A DNA stretch of 64,000 bases, from positions 434,001 through 498,000 of the forward strand of contig JBCAQO010000010.1 in assembly GCA_039111635.1 (NCBI GenBank), read 5' to 3'. Below, one piece after another: positions 11,580 to 23,344 of the stretch. The position numbers and the translations under genes are program-made. Under the pieces are notes generated by a model. The model was not told where the DNA came from, did no database searches, and saw only the letters and a program-made list of their open reading frames with translations. The stretch's first letter is position 1. Every line of letters starts with the position of its first letter. The stretch comes from Heterobasidion occidentale. Taxonomy: Eukaryota; Basidiomycota; Agaricomycetes; Russulales; Bondarzewiaceae.

Positions 11580-12547
11580 TCTCACCTCGCTATCGCTGAT
11601 GTGAGGCGCTCTGACTCTCTTCTACATAACACTTTCACTGCCGCATTGCAACTGCCATCCACATTGTCGGCTGGAGGCTGCCGTTCTGACGATTGGCCGT
11701 CACTCGCTCCGTTGTAGAAGAGTTGTAACTTGTAAGTAAAGGCGCAAATGCCATTTGCGAATACACACGTGAGCGACAGCGCGAGTACCAGGGCCGCGGC
11801 CGTAGGCTCGACTGACACCTCCCAAACACCGAACGCGTATGAAGGTGAGCGGTTTGGCATGAGACCAGTTGCGCGCGGGGGCGTTGGCCCTGATGGCAGT
11901 CGGATGTTTGTTTCGGGTAGCGTTGGCGGTTGCGGTTGCGACATGCGGTGTATTGTGGGATAGCGATATGGCGGGCGAGGGTGCTGGTATGTTGAGAATC
12001 TTCCGCATTCTCGGGACAATGAGGAACAATGGGACTTCGGAAAATTCATATATCGCTAGACAAAGACTTTCCTGACTGCGATGCTCACCTAAAAGTGCCC
12101 AGAAGCACAGAAGCCTTGTGGCCTGACGTGAATGCTGTTCAAGGTTGCCATCGGAGATCAGGACCAGATTGTGGCAAAAAGCTGGTCTCATTTCTCTATT
12201 CATCTTGATAAGGGCGAAGGCATCGAGAATACTGACTCTTCTTCTTGATCATTGCAACTCAGGTTCCATTCTCATGCCTATCAAGCGGCTCGAACATAAA
12301 CCTTCTGAGCTTCTGTGATAACGTTCTATGGCTATTGTGCCATGGAATGAACAATAGGGCTCTTTCTCTTGGTTCAGTTGGAAAATCAATTTGTAAGTTG
12401 CCGGAACTCCGTATGCATTTTTTCAGCCTCGATTTGGCATTTACAGGTCTCGGTAGAATCTCGCTGTCGACTTCGTGATTCACGTCTGTCGATTCCCATC
12501 TCTTCGTCAAGAAATCTCCATAATTTCTTATCGATGTCTCCTTGAGA
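11580..12547. repeat. Duplicated segment X1 upstream of A2
   Basis: This segment is repeated in the same orientation at about 24310-25466, each time directly before a family-A gene. Shared words include gatgtgagg, cacattgtcggctggaggct, cacgtgagcg, accgaacgcgt, gggacaatgaggaacaatgg and ctatggctattgtgccatgg. A fragment of its last part also occurs inverted upstream of A3 (about 23490-23705). On the minus strand a frame of about 120 codons contains a hydrophobic stretch, but the frame is not kept in the second copy, so I do not call it a gene. Confidence 0.6.
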
Positions 12548-12555
12548 TATAAAAG
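12548..12555 (+). promoter_or_regulatory. TATA box of A2
   Basis: TATAAAAG, 50 bases before the A2 start. The same box with similar flanks precedes A4. Confidence 0.6.
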
Positions 12556-12604
12556 CTGGCCTCCGTTGTCCAACAACTTCACTCACCTCTGTCACCCGTT
12601 AGCA

Positions 12605-13974
12605 ATGTCGTCGCTCGTCTGGGAATTTTTTATTCAAGAACCCGTACCTTTCCGGCTTGTTCCAGCTGTCGGCCTCACTCCACCCCCTCAGGATGGTCCC
12701 ACTCGCGATTGGGCTAGTGAATCTCTATCAAATTATAAGCTCTCCCCTGGCACATGGGATTGGAAACACAATCACACATTTTCTAGATTCACGGAAGCCA
12801 TGAATCGGTCACAGGTGCCAGAGGCACTTTTACACGCGGGGAACATACCCTTCCTCACACCCAGGACCAAGGGCGACATAATGTGAGTGAGCTATCCCTT
12901 CCATCGACATCTTTTGATATATCTCACTTTCGATATCAGGTCCGCATGTAATAATCAGATCATCACTCCCTTGTGTGCCATCGCCCGATGCTGGGCAACA
13001 GAATGGGGCCTCATCGACGCCGACAACATCACAAATGGTATCGATTTGGAAGCTTTCCATGAAGAAACTCGTAGTGTCCGGGCCCCAGAATCGGCCATCG
13101 TTGACGAGATGTCCAGCGGCCGAGCCGATTTTCCTGTCACCGAATATGAGGGTAAGTGTCTTGTACTCTCTTGCATCTCGTTTGCTGAGAAATGCCATCA
13201 ACCGATCTAGAGCAACAAGCGCCTGTCCTCATTGGGCCCACGAGAACCGATCAAATCTTTGTTTTATCGCGTGAGCTGACCGACCTGTCGGTCCGTCGAG
13301 GAGTGCAGGACGACGACTGGCTGGAAGGCACTTTGACCTTAGATTAGGTAGGAATGTCTAGGGAGCCGAGATCAACGACGCTATCTTCTTTGTATATGTA
13401 TCTCAAGCCATCTCAATATTTCAACATCAACACCGGCCCTCATACGTCTATCTTCAAAGGCCTAGTGGCGGTAGGGTTTCAGGTATGAAGCTTGCATGAT
13501 CGATATACATACGCGATTTGGCTGACGCTAGTTCCGTAGGAGGCTGGCTTTATTGCAATGGCATCTCAAGGAGTGCAACAGATTGCCGTTGACGGGCGAC
13601 CACTTTCAGACGGCTCCGGCAGGCACGAGGGTACCATGACCCTCTTACAGCAAACCGTGCAGTCTGGTCACCACTACGGTGTGGAATGCGTCTACGTCAC
13701 CGACTACCTCAACGTCCTTGTTCTTAAGCTACCAAAGCCTGCAGGAGGAGAGGTGTCTCACGACGAAGAGCACGAGACGTTCTTTGTCGACTGGGCTGTC
13801 ATCGAGAGAGAGGAAGCAAAGTTACTTCTTGCCTATCTTCTCTGGAAGGGTATGAATGACCTGAGGGGGCATTTGGAGAAAGCAAACTGATTTCGGGTGG
13901 TCAATGTTGCAGCGACAACGGCTGAGAGCCGGGCAGCACTCGGGAGGCCACAGATGGTCAGTGGTCCTATTTAG
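12605..13974 (+). pseudogene. Family A, copy A2: decayed, ExK lost
   Basis: The exon plan equals that of A3: 12605-12882, 12940-13151, 13211-13482 and 13540-13974. Exon 1 is intact (MSSLVWEFFIQEP, RDWASESLSNYKL, PEALLHAGNIPF). Exon 3 begins APVLIGPTRTDQIFVLS, then has an in-frame TAG at 13345-13347 where A4 has an Arg codon. About 27 bases after FNINTG that A4 keeps are missing here. The expected VAVEFK reads VAVGFQ, so both Glu and Lys of the ExK pair are gone. A second stop (TGA, 13888-13890) lies where A4 has Gln. The C-terminal module YGVECVYVTDYLNVLVLKLP is preserved. Substitutions and a nine-codon deletion are not explained by homopolymer errors, so this looks like a true decayed copy, although a short protein from exons 1-3 is possible. 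Confidence 0.65.
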
Positions 13975-14225
13975 GAGTCATCATCGGACAAAATTATGGC
14001 TGCGATCATGGGAAATCACTCCTTATTGATGAGCTGTGGAAGTGGTGCGGAAATTTTTGTATGTAGCAGAACGGGGTATTCAACTACCTCGATGTCACTC
14101 AAATTAGATTCACGAAACTCGGGGGTCTTAAGGTATTACTAGATACTCCCGAGACTAAAAGTTTAGATATCATGATCCGACTGTCATTAACAAGGTGCAA
14201 TTGTATGGTCAAGAAAGGCAGAGAA

Positions 14226-16431
14226 TCAATACTCTTCCTCCATCATAGGTGGCCAAAGTTCATCAAAGACATCCCACGGCAGCCTGGATTCTGACCGCAC
14301 AAGATGCATCGGTATCAATGCATTATGGACAGGGTGCCCTGGTCGAGACCAATCTTCACCCAATCTCTGTGGTGCAAACGCAAAATCAACTAAGATCATT
14401 GAGTTGAAAGCACGGGGACCACTATCTGGCTGTCGATCATTGGTACTATCGACAGACAGATTCACCAACGGCTTTGTAGGGCACAAAATGTGATCGAGAT
14501 GCCAATCCTCCTGTTGGACCCCAGCAAATCCAAGGGCTCGTACCACATGTCGCGCATGCGCGACCTGATTGAGTCTGATAGAGAGGAGTGATAGAAGTCA
14601 ACGTGAGGGGAGGTTAGAACGAGGTTGAATGGCTCTCACTATGCAGGCCTGAAGTTCTGGTGAGTTTTCTTGCTGCGCGACTTCCCACAATGACGGCCCA
14701 TTGATGATTTCCATGAAGAATCCAGGCACTTCCCATCCATCCGGAAGCGTGAACTGTTAAAATCGATGATTATGTGGGAGAAAAAATAAAGTGAAAAGCG
14801 TACTATGTGAAAACCATAACAATGCGGAATCATAGAACCTTGAAGATATTTCATGCGATCGCAATAGACCCCTTCTTCGCGACGCATCATATCATCCGCA
14901 TAATTGATATCAAGTAATTGCCTCTCAGGCCTTATACCTTCTCCAAATGCAGGCGGCTGAATGAATGGGAAAAGGCGTTCGTCGAACAGTTTGACACAGA
15001 TAGTCGTATTCGTCCCTTCTAGCTTGCCAAAAAACACTTGAGAGAAATAATTCAGACCTGCAAGTCTAACGTCCATAACCTCAAATGAGAGGCGATTGCC
15101 ATCCAAGGATGCTTGTGCGATTGCAAAATCGATCATGGCATCCCTGGGACGCGGATTTTGTGTCATAATGTCCAGAGTCTCTTGGGGAGGACGTGGATTC
15201 GGGAAGGGAGACCGCCAGACCCGATACTTCCGTCCAAATCCATTGCAGTCGACGCTCAACAGAGCCATGTTTAATATGGGTCTGCGGATTAAGCGCTTGC
15301 CCTGCCGCCCATACCCGCCAACAGGCAAACTGGTCCCAAGCCGCTCGAGATCGCTGCAGAGTATACAAATAAAAATCACGGGGAGAATGGTGAGACTCAA
15401 AAGCCTCGATGTCTGTCAGGAAGCCACGCTCCAGATATGCCGGATCTCCGAGAGCACCCAGACACTGATCAAAAATTCGACATGGTTTGATATAATGACG
15501 AAGCGCAAAACATAAGCAGGAAGCGATAGTCCAACGGATGGGCGAATCAACGACAGATGGATACAGTAGGTCAAATTGGGATTCGGTGGCATGTTGTCTG
15601 TATATCCTCGCGGAGGAAAGAATAAGGTGGCGGTGTGCAGCTCGTCCGTGAGCATGCCGTGAGGGCAATCGGCTCGGCGACATTCGGCAACCAAAGCATC
15701 GAAGAATGGACGAGCTACGTTTTTGAGGCGAGGGAGATCTTCTTCTCATACGGGTCCAAGGTGGTCCAGTCAATTCCAATGAACGGATCCTGGAACAATG
15801 GTCAATTGCGCAAATCAAGAACGAAATAAGAGAGAATAATCACGATGACCATAACTATAAGCTGACACGATGGTGTAAAACCAGAGCTTGTGTCTCTCTG
15901 AGTGTTTGGGCTAGCAGGAGATTCATCGGTTACAATCCTGGCCATCCAGTACCCTGCAAATAGTCAAGGTCTGCGTCATAATGAGAAATTCAGAGATTGA
16001 CGCTGACCTAGACCTCGCATCGCATCATAGGCGATTCTTCGCTGAGCAGTTCGCTGTTAACGAGCTGCATTGTTGGCTCAATATATTTGGCCGTGAAACT
16101 ACTGTCACTTTTCGAAACTGAACGAGTTCGCGCTTGAACAAAGATGGATCCAGATAGCGATAGCATACCTTTGAAGACTCAGCGGGTTCGGGTTGAGTGG
16201 TGTCTTGTGGTATCGATATCGCCGTAGAAACTTGTCAAACGTCAAGCGCTCGTTGTTGCGGTGGGAAGGCCATTTCCGTAAGCACACTACTGGTTTCAGG
16301 GAATCTACATAGAGACTCTTCGGTGGTCGAGGCAGGCAAGTTGATTGATTATTTCCGGGACATATTTTGGACTTGAGAAATGCTTCGGGAGACAACAGAG
16401 TTGTAGAAGTTTCTGTGGCAATGGTACACAT
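14226..16431 (-). pseudogene. Family B, copy B2: kinase-like, several frameshifts
   Basis: The full family-B path can be followed: LLSPEAFLKSKICP at the start, then GMLTDELHTATLFFPPRG, SPIRWTIASCLCFAL, PFPNPRPPQETLDIMTQ, ICVKLFDERLFP, YADDMMRREEGVYCDR, GFAGVQQEDWHLDHILC, VLVDFAFAPQRLGEDW and the terminal MMEEEY at 14226. Frame is lost at least three times: near 15715 (one A short in a run), near 15570, and near 15268 (two bases short between GSV and SVDCNGF). It is closest to B1. Given indels elsewhere in the window, some of these breaks may be artefacts, but three in one exon plus a two-base loss favour decay. Confidence 0.6.
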
Positions 16432-16961
16432 TGAACCCGCTGGCGTTAGTCAGTGACGTAGTCCGCTCGAGTCCTCGCAAGCGAGAGTTGTGACAGGCTG
16501 TGACATTTAGGAGACAAATATATGGGGGTCTGAGGCAAATTCGGAGGCTTGGCTGGTTGCTAAGACAGATCCACACCTATCCACACTTGAGAACAAATGC
16601 ATGTGCGTCAAGCACAATCCGGCATCTCAGAAATCTTTTGAAATCCGAAGCTTCACAACAGTAAGCGAAATACACCAGCACAACAATTCAGCACCGTGCT
16701 ACCCAGTAGCATGCGAACATGCTCATTTGTGGCTGCAGCAATTATTGGCGAGATAAGTTTGGGCATGTTACTGTCTACAAGTGCTGTAGGTGCTGTAATC
16801 ATATTTTCCCGTTTACTGAGTAAGGAAAGCGTGCAGCACGACGGAACAGCCTCCGTTCACTTTGAGACACCATTTAGAAGGGCAAACCGAGACATGATAG
16901 ACAAGGCTTACCATGTTATCAACAAATCTGTAATCAAGAGGTACGCAAGAGGCAGTCACAT
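16432..16961. other. Spacer between B2 start and B3 stop
   Basis: Both flanking genes are on the minus strand, so this is the B2 promoter and B3 downstream region. A short plus-strand frame around 16696-17151 partly overlaps B3 and has no support. Confidence 0.5.
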
Positions 16962-19178
16962 TCAATACTCCTCTTCCATCATGGGTAGCCAATGGCTCTC
17001 AACGACATCTACAGGCATCCCGATTTCATGCCGTAACACGTACCTCAACATGGAAGGGTTATGGAGAGGGTATCCAGGTCTAGACCAGTCCTCTCCAAGC
17101 CTCTGTGGCGCAAATGCAAAATCAATCAAGACCATCTTTGGCAGAACATGAGCACCATCGTCAGAACAACCAGTCACCAAAGGATCCCTGGGACACAATA
17201 TCTGGTCGAGATGCCAATCTCTCTGATCGACTCCTGCAAAGCCAAGTGCTCGTACCATATGGCGCACACCCGTGACCTGAACTGGGTTTCAATTGCGCAA
17301 CAGTCATGGAGCGCGAACATGAATGACGAAGGGACGCAAGGTGAAATCGAATGCCTCTCACCACGCCTGCCTGGGGATCCGAAGATTTGTTCTGCTGCCC
17401 AATTTCCCATAACGAAGGTCCGTCTACGATTTCCATGAAGAAACCAAGCACTTCCCATCCGTCCGGAAGCGTGAACTTTAAGACTTGTGGATCAGACGTA
17501 GGACAAGAAGACAGGACGGTATACGTACCACGTGGAACCCATAGCAATGTGGAATCATGGACCCTTGGAGATATTGTAGACGGTCACAATACACCCCTTC
17601 TTCACGTCGCATCATGTCGTCCGCAAAGTTGAGATTGAGTAGCTGCCTTTCGGGTTTGACGCCTTCGCCGTATTCAGGCTGCTGCCTGCACGGAAAAAGG
17701 CGCTCGTCGAGAAGTTTGACACAGATACCTGTATTCGTCCCTTCTAAACTACCGAAAAAGACTTGAGAGAAATAGTCTGGACCTGCGCGTTTGACATCTA
17801 TAACCTCGAATGAAAGATGGTTGTTTGTCAGGGACGCTTGTGCAATCGCCTCGTCAACCGCAGCATCTCGGGGACGCGGATATCGTGTTACAATGTCAAG
17901 AGTCTCTTGGGGAGGGCGTGGATTCGGGAACGGAGACTTCCATGGACGATAATTGCGTAGAAATTCATTACATTGAACGCGCAACACGGATCCCTGCTTG
18001 ATGCGCGTTTGTGGCTCAACCGCTTGTCGTTGAGCCCATGTTCGCCAGCACACAAACTGATGCCAAGCTGCCGGCGATCGTTGCAGAGTATATAAATCAA
18101 AGTCGTGGTAGGAGCGGAAGGTTTGAAGTGTCTCAGGCTCCGTCGAGAAGGCGACCTTATAGAGAGCCAGGTCACGCAAGGCGCCTCGACAGAGATCGAA
18201 TCGACGAAGTGGCTTGATTGAATCAGCACCTACGGCATGGGTCACACAGGCAGTGATAGCCCAACGAAGGGTAGAGTCAGCGACCGACCAGTGACGGACG
18301 AGATAGTTGAAGTCAGAGTTAAGATGATCATAGGGATCTGGGAGTCCGTCGCGAGGGAGATATAAAACCGCGATATGATGTTCGTCTGTGAGGATTCCGT
18401 GAGGACTGCCAACTCGGTGGCATTCGGAAACTAGAAGATCGAAGAAAGGCTGGGCTATATCGTCAGGGGTGAGAATATCATCCCTTCCCTTAGGTTCAAA
18501 GATACGCCAATCAATCTCAATGCCAGGGTCCTGGTATGTGATAGTATTCAGCGTACGTTTGCATAGGATACAGAGGAAAATGATTTACTAAGAACAAGAC
18601 TACGAGCCGACATGTCTTCGAGTTCGAAGTAGTGTCATCGGCAGCCGGCGAATTCGTATTGCAGTCACCAGACACAACCCTGGCTATCTCGTACCCTGCT
18701 TACAGCGCATAGCAGACGTTGTCAAACAAAGGTCACGAAGAAATAATGTTGTGTTCACCCAGGTTATTCGAGTCAGTCTCGGATCGTAGAAGGGGCACCT
18801 CGTCTCTGAGAAATTCATTGTTGATGAGCTGGATAGTTGGTTCAATGTACTTGGCGTCGAAGTTGCTGTTCTTTTGCGATGAATGTGCTTGAGTTCAAGA
18901 TAGAAATGCCCACATGAGCCGCTCGCTTACCTGCGGACACTAGACGAGTCATCAGGCACCACATGATATCGATAGCGCCGCAGGAATTCGTCAAAATCGT
19001 CGTGGTCTTGAATACGGTGGACGGGCCATCTCCATAAGCGCAACTGCTGTGAATCGGAGCGATCACTCTTCGGTCGCGGGCTGACTCTAGAGCTAGTAAC
19101 ACTCGGACACCTGGGAGGTATGTAGAGTTTGAGAAATGCTTCAGGAGATAATAGCGTCGAAGAACTTTCTGTGGCCAT
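16962..19178 (-). CDS. Family B, copy B3: intact kinase-like protein
   Basis: Exons are 19178-18931, 18865-18759, 18695-18604, 18530-17529, 17475-17362 and 17276-16962. All phases close, giving 625 aa. It begins MATESSSTLLSPEAFLK, then YIEPTIQLINNEFLRDE, YEIARVVSGDC, IEIDWRIFEPKG, HGILTDEHHIAVLYLP, GICVKLLDERLFP, MMRREEGVYCDRLQYLQGS, WEVLGFFMEIVDGPSLW, VDQRDWHLDQILC, VLIDFAFAPQRLGEDW and ends MMEEEY. The kinase-like half retains the strand Lys, the helix-C Glu (REEGVY) and Asp residues in DWH and DFA, but the catalytic loop has Gln where kinases have Asn and DFG reads DFA. Whether it phosphorylates anything cannot be told. It is paired head-to-head with B4 in a palindrome. It is one of two B copies without a frame defect. 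Confidence 0.75.
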
Positions 19179-19448
19179 GGTGCCAATGAAGTTCAACCGA
19201 TTGCTGTGGGCCACCGTATCACTGGTGAACACGGTAGTAGTAACCGAAGACTGGAAATAAGCGTGATGTATCGTGACAGGACGTGTACGCAGTCACGATA
19301 TGTCATGCCTCGCGCTTATTTCCGGCCGGGTCTTCCACCGCGTTCACCGCGTTCACCAGTGACACGGTGGCCCACAGCAATCGGTTGAACTTCATAGGCA
19401 CCATGGCCACAGAAACTTCCTCGACGTTATTATCACCCGAAGCATTTC
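19133..19448. repeat. Centre of the B3-B4 palindrome, shared promoter
   Basis: The two start codons (19178 minus, 19403 plus) are 224 bases apart. The flanks are inverted copies: the arm at 19133-19247 matches the reverse complement of 19347-19448, including gaagttcaaccgattgctgt and the start region. Even the middle is partly symmetric (ggaaataagcg at about 19253-19263 facing cgcttatttcc at 19313-19323), centred near 19285-19290. The tandem unit accgcgttc occurs twice near 19337-19354. The arms extend outwards through both genes. Confidence 0.75.
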
Positions 19449-21648
19449 TCAAAGTCTACATCCCTCCCAGGTGTCCCAGTGTCAACAGTCCGATAGTCAG
19501 TCTGCGACCCAAGAGTGACCGCCCAGATTCACAGCAATTGTGTCTATGGAGGTGGCCTGCTCACCATACTGAAAGTTACGATGACTTGGACATGCTTTTC
19601 CGATGCTATCGATATCATACGGTACCTGACGACTCGCCCACTATCCGGATGTGAGCAACATTCTATGCCAGTACTTCATCGAACTCATGTGGCCTCGCCT
19701 GAAGGGACAGCGGTTTCGACGTCAAGTACATTGAACCAACCATCCAGCTCGTCAACAATGAATTTCTCACAGATGAGGCGCCGGCTTTACGATGCGAGAT
19801 AGACTCCAACAATTCAGGTGAGCCCGACACTGTTTCTTCGTGACCTTTGTTTGATCACGCCTACTACGCGCTGTGAGCAGGATATGGGGTGGCCAAGGTT
19901 GTATCTAATGACTGCCCTAGGATTCCTCCGAGTACCAACGACTCTACCTTGAGCTCAAATAAATGTCGGCTTGTAGTCTTGTTCATAGTAAACTGTTTTC
20001 CTTCGTATTTCATTGAAGCATACGCTGAATATTATTGGATATCAGGATCCCGCTATTGCGATCGATTGGCGTATTTTTGAACCTATGGGGAAGAAAACTT
20101 CCTTCACACCTGACAACATAGCTCGCCCTTTCTTCGATCTTCTAGTCTCCGAATGCAACCGGGTCGGCAGCCAATATGGAATCCTCACAGACGAACGGCA
20201 TATGTCCATTATCTATTTTCCTCCCGACGGACCTCCGGACCTTTACCGTCGGCTTGATCTCAATTACAATTACAACTTCTTCGTTCGTAACCTGTCAGTC
20301 GCCGACTCCCCTCTTCGCTGGACTATCGCTGCCTGTGTGCTATTCTCAGTCGGTGCTAGTTCACTCAAGCCAGTTCGTGAATTCGATCTCTGTCAAGGCG
20401 TCCTGCGTGACCCAGCGTGTTTAAATCACAGCTTCTCGACGGAGCCTGAGATACTTCAATCTTTCCGCTCCTACCGCGACTTTGATCTATATACTCTCCA
20501 GCGATCGCCGGCAGCTTGGCATCAGTTTGTATGCTGGCGAACATGGGCTCAACGACAAGCGGTCAAGCCACAAACACGCATCAAGCAGGGATCTGTGTTG
20601 CGCGTTCAATGCAATGGATTTCTACGCAATTATCGTCCATGGAGGTCTCCGTTCCCGAATCCACGCCCTCCTCAAGAGACTCTTGACATTGTAACACGAT
20701 ATCCGCGTCCCCGAGATGTCGCAGTTGACGAGGCGATTGCACGAGCGTCTCAGATAAACAACAATCTTTCATTCGAGGTTGTAGATGTCAAACGCGCGGG
20801 TCCAGACTATTTCTCTCAAGTCTTTTTTGGCAAGCTAGAAGGGACGAATACAGCTATCTGTGTCAAACTTTTCGACGAACGCCTTTTTCCGTGCAGCCAG
20901 CAACTCGAATACGGCGAAGGCGTTGAACCAGAGCTGCAGTTACTTAATCTCAACTTTGCGGACGACATGATGCGTCGTGAAGAAGGGGTTTATTGTGACC
21001 GTTTACAATATCTCCAAGGGTTCATGATCCCACACTGCTATGGGTTCCATGTGGTACGTCTACCGTGCTGTCTTCTTTCCCTACATAGATCTGATCAAAA
21101 AGTCTCAAAGTTCACACTTCCGGACGGATGGGAGGTGCTTGGTTTCTTCATGGAAGCCATAGACGGACCATCGTTATGGGAAATTGGGCAGCAGAACCAA
21201 TCTCCGGATTTTCAAGCAAGCGTGGTGAGAGGCATTCAATATCACCTCGCGTCCCTCCGTCATTCATGTTCGCGCTCCACGACTGTTGTTCAACTGAAAA
21301 ACAATTCAGGTCACAGGTGTGCGCCATATGGTACGAGCACTTGGATTTGCAGGAGTCGATCAGAGAGATTGGCATCTCGACCAGATTCTGTGTCCTGGAA
21401 ACCCCTCGGTGACTATTCCTCCCCAAGATGACGCTCGCGTGCAGTCAAACAGTGACATTTCTACTCATCTGCCAATGGTCCTGATCGATTTCGCATTTGC
21501 GCCACAGAAGTTGGGGGAAGACTGGTCTCGGCCTGGGTACCCTGTCCACAACCCTTCGGTAGTGAAGCTCACATTGTATGATGAAATCGGGGTGCCTTAC
21601 GATGTCATCAGCGACCATTGGCTACCGATGATGGAAGAGGAATATTGA
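19403..21648 (+). CDS. Family B, copy B4: intact kinase-like protein
   Basis: Exons are 19403-19650, 19711-19817, 19881-19972, 20046-21053, 21111-21224 and 21310-21648. The total is 1908 nt, giving 635 aa. Exon sizes 1, 2, 3 and 5 are identical to B3 (248, 107, 92 and 114 nt). Landmarks are MATETSSTLLSPEAFLK, YIEPTIQLVNNEFLTDE, GVAKVVSNDC, IAIDWRIFEPMGKK, YGILTDERHMSIIYFPP, PFPNPRPPQETLDIVTR, AICVKLFDERLFP, MMRREEGVYCDR, VLGFFMEAIDGPSLW, VDQRDWHLDQILC, VLIDFAFAPQKLGEDW and the final MMEEEY. The C-terminal half is kinase-like (Lys, Glu, DWH loop, DFA). The first part resembles the strand-turn-strand-helix end of family A. It converges on A3 with about 295 bases between stops. Function is unknown. 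Confidence 0.78.
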
Positions 21649-21943
21649 GTACGAGTGCCCCTTGTATTTATCAATCAGATGATTTCTCGATGACTGGCAC
21701 TTTCTTACTAGCAATACATTTTGAGACTAAGCAGTAGTTCAATGTCAACATATTAGAGCTTAGCCCCAGTCTGCACCGCGAATCGCTTCACAACTTTGCC
21801 CGCAAGGTCTTTCATTTGTTTTACAATCTACTTGAGTCTATACATATGCTGTGCGCCCATCTCTGTACCAATTTCAAACCTCTTCACTAAGTCACGATAC
21901 CTATCGACCCAACCTGTAGCCTCGCTCCGACGACGAATGCTGA

Positions 21944-23344
21944 TTATTTGCCACTGACTCTCTGTGGCCTCCGGATTGTTGTCTGTTTCTCAGTCGTCGC
22001 CGCTGCAGCATTCTTCTCACGGACCTTGTCTGCTTCCTTCAACAGCTCCTTTAGGTCATCCATACCTTTCCAGAGCAGATAGGCGAGAAGCAACCTGGCA
22101 TCCTTCCTTTCAACAACAGCCCAGTCAACAAATAACGCCCGTTTTTTGTGGGTTTGACCCGCTGATCTGGCTTGCCGCGGTAATTTTACGACAATTACGT
22201 TGAGGTAGTCCGTGACATAGATGCAGTCTACGCCGTAGTGGTAACCGTATCGGACGGATTGTTGTAAAATTGACATTGTGCCTTCTAATGCTCCGCCGCC
22301 GCCAGCGAGCGATTTTTGATCATCTGCAATCTGTTTCACTTCATGAGGAACAATATGGCCAGCTTTCTGTGAAACGATTATGAGTAAGCCTATGTGCATA
22401 CGCCGTGTGTGATGCATACCTTGAACTCGACTGCCACCAAACCTTTCAGGACCAACTTATCCCCCTTCACAATCTCGTCTCGCAGCTCAGCACCCGTATT
22501 TATGTTGAAAAATTGAGACAACTGGAGATAAACATTGTTGGAAGATGACGATCGCACCATCGCAGACAACGCTTCACGGTCCAATGCGGAATCTGCTTCA
22601 AGCCATTGATTGTTGCGCTCGCCCTGACGGGTCTGAATACCAGGGGGCTCCTTGGTGGGATCGTGAGAAAAGACAATGACTTTATCGGCTCTCGTGACAT
22701 TAATAAGGGCAGGTTCATATCGCTCTACGATAAGCATTGAGAATGATCAGCTGAAGAAAACGAGAGTGAAATGAATACATACCCTTAGACTCGGTGATTG
22801 AAATATTAGCTAGATCGCTAACGACTTCGTCGACGGCGGGGACCAACTGCGGTGCTCTCACAACTTGTCCAATGGATTCGCTCAGAGATTCAAGGTCTAT
22901 ATGCATATATTTCGTATGGATGCAGGAATCCAGAAGATTCATCTCTGCTGCCCAGGATCGGGCAATAGCGCACAAAGGGACTATGAGCTGAGCCTCACAT
23001 GCAGACCTGAGTCCTAGGATGAGACACAGGATATCGCATTAATATAGGGGCCATGAGACTCACACAATATCGCCTTCTGTCCTAGGTGTGGTAAATGGGA
23101 TATCCCCCGCACTGAGGGCCGATTCTGGTGCCTTTGATCGAGCCATGGCGTTTTCAAACCCCGAAGTTTCGAGGTCATACTTCCAGTCCCATGGTTTGGA
23201 GGAGAGTCTATAATCTGAAAGAGATTCGCTAGCCCAGTTGCGAGTTGTACCATTCCGAGCTTTGGGTGGAGAGAGACCAACGCGGAGATCCCGACCAAAA
23301 GGCATGGGTTCGGCGGTCAAAAAATTCCACACGGGCGACGACAT
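21944..23344 (-). CDS. Family A, copy A3: intact PD-(D/E)XK-nuclease-like protein
   Basis: Exons are 23344-23064, 23006-22783, 22724-22420 and 22366-21944, with all phases consistent, about 410 aa. It begins MSSPVWNFLTAEPMPFGRD; exon 1 continues NWASESLSDYRL, PWDWKYD and TPRTEGDIV. Exon 2 has SACEAQLIVPLCAIARSW. Exon 3 has NVTRADKVIVFSHD and ends LKGLVAVEFK. Exon 4 has KAGHIVPHEVKQI, YGVDCIYVTDYLNVIVVKLP and WAVVERKDARLLLAYLLWK. The conserved Asp in TRADK, the E-F-K triplet and a Gln-rich helix before the TD turn fit a PD-(D/E)XK fold by pattern. It is the only A copy that has both an uninterrupted frame and ExK. It lacks a recognised targeting signal. The nuclease assignment is inference. 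Confidence 0.7.

Noticed and set aside
11582..12203. Minus-strand frame with a hydrophobic segment in segment X1
   Set aside because: The frame is not conserved in the duplicate X2, and no start or splice structure is shared.
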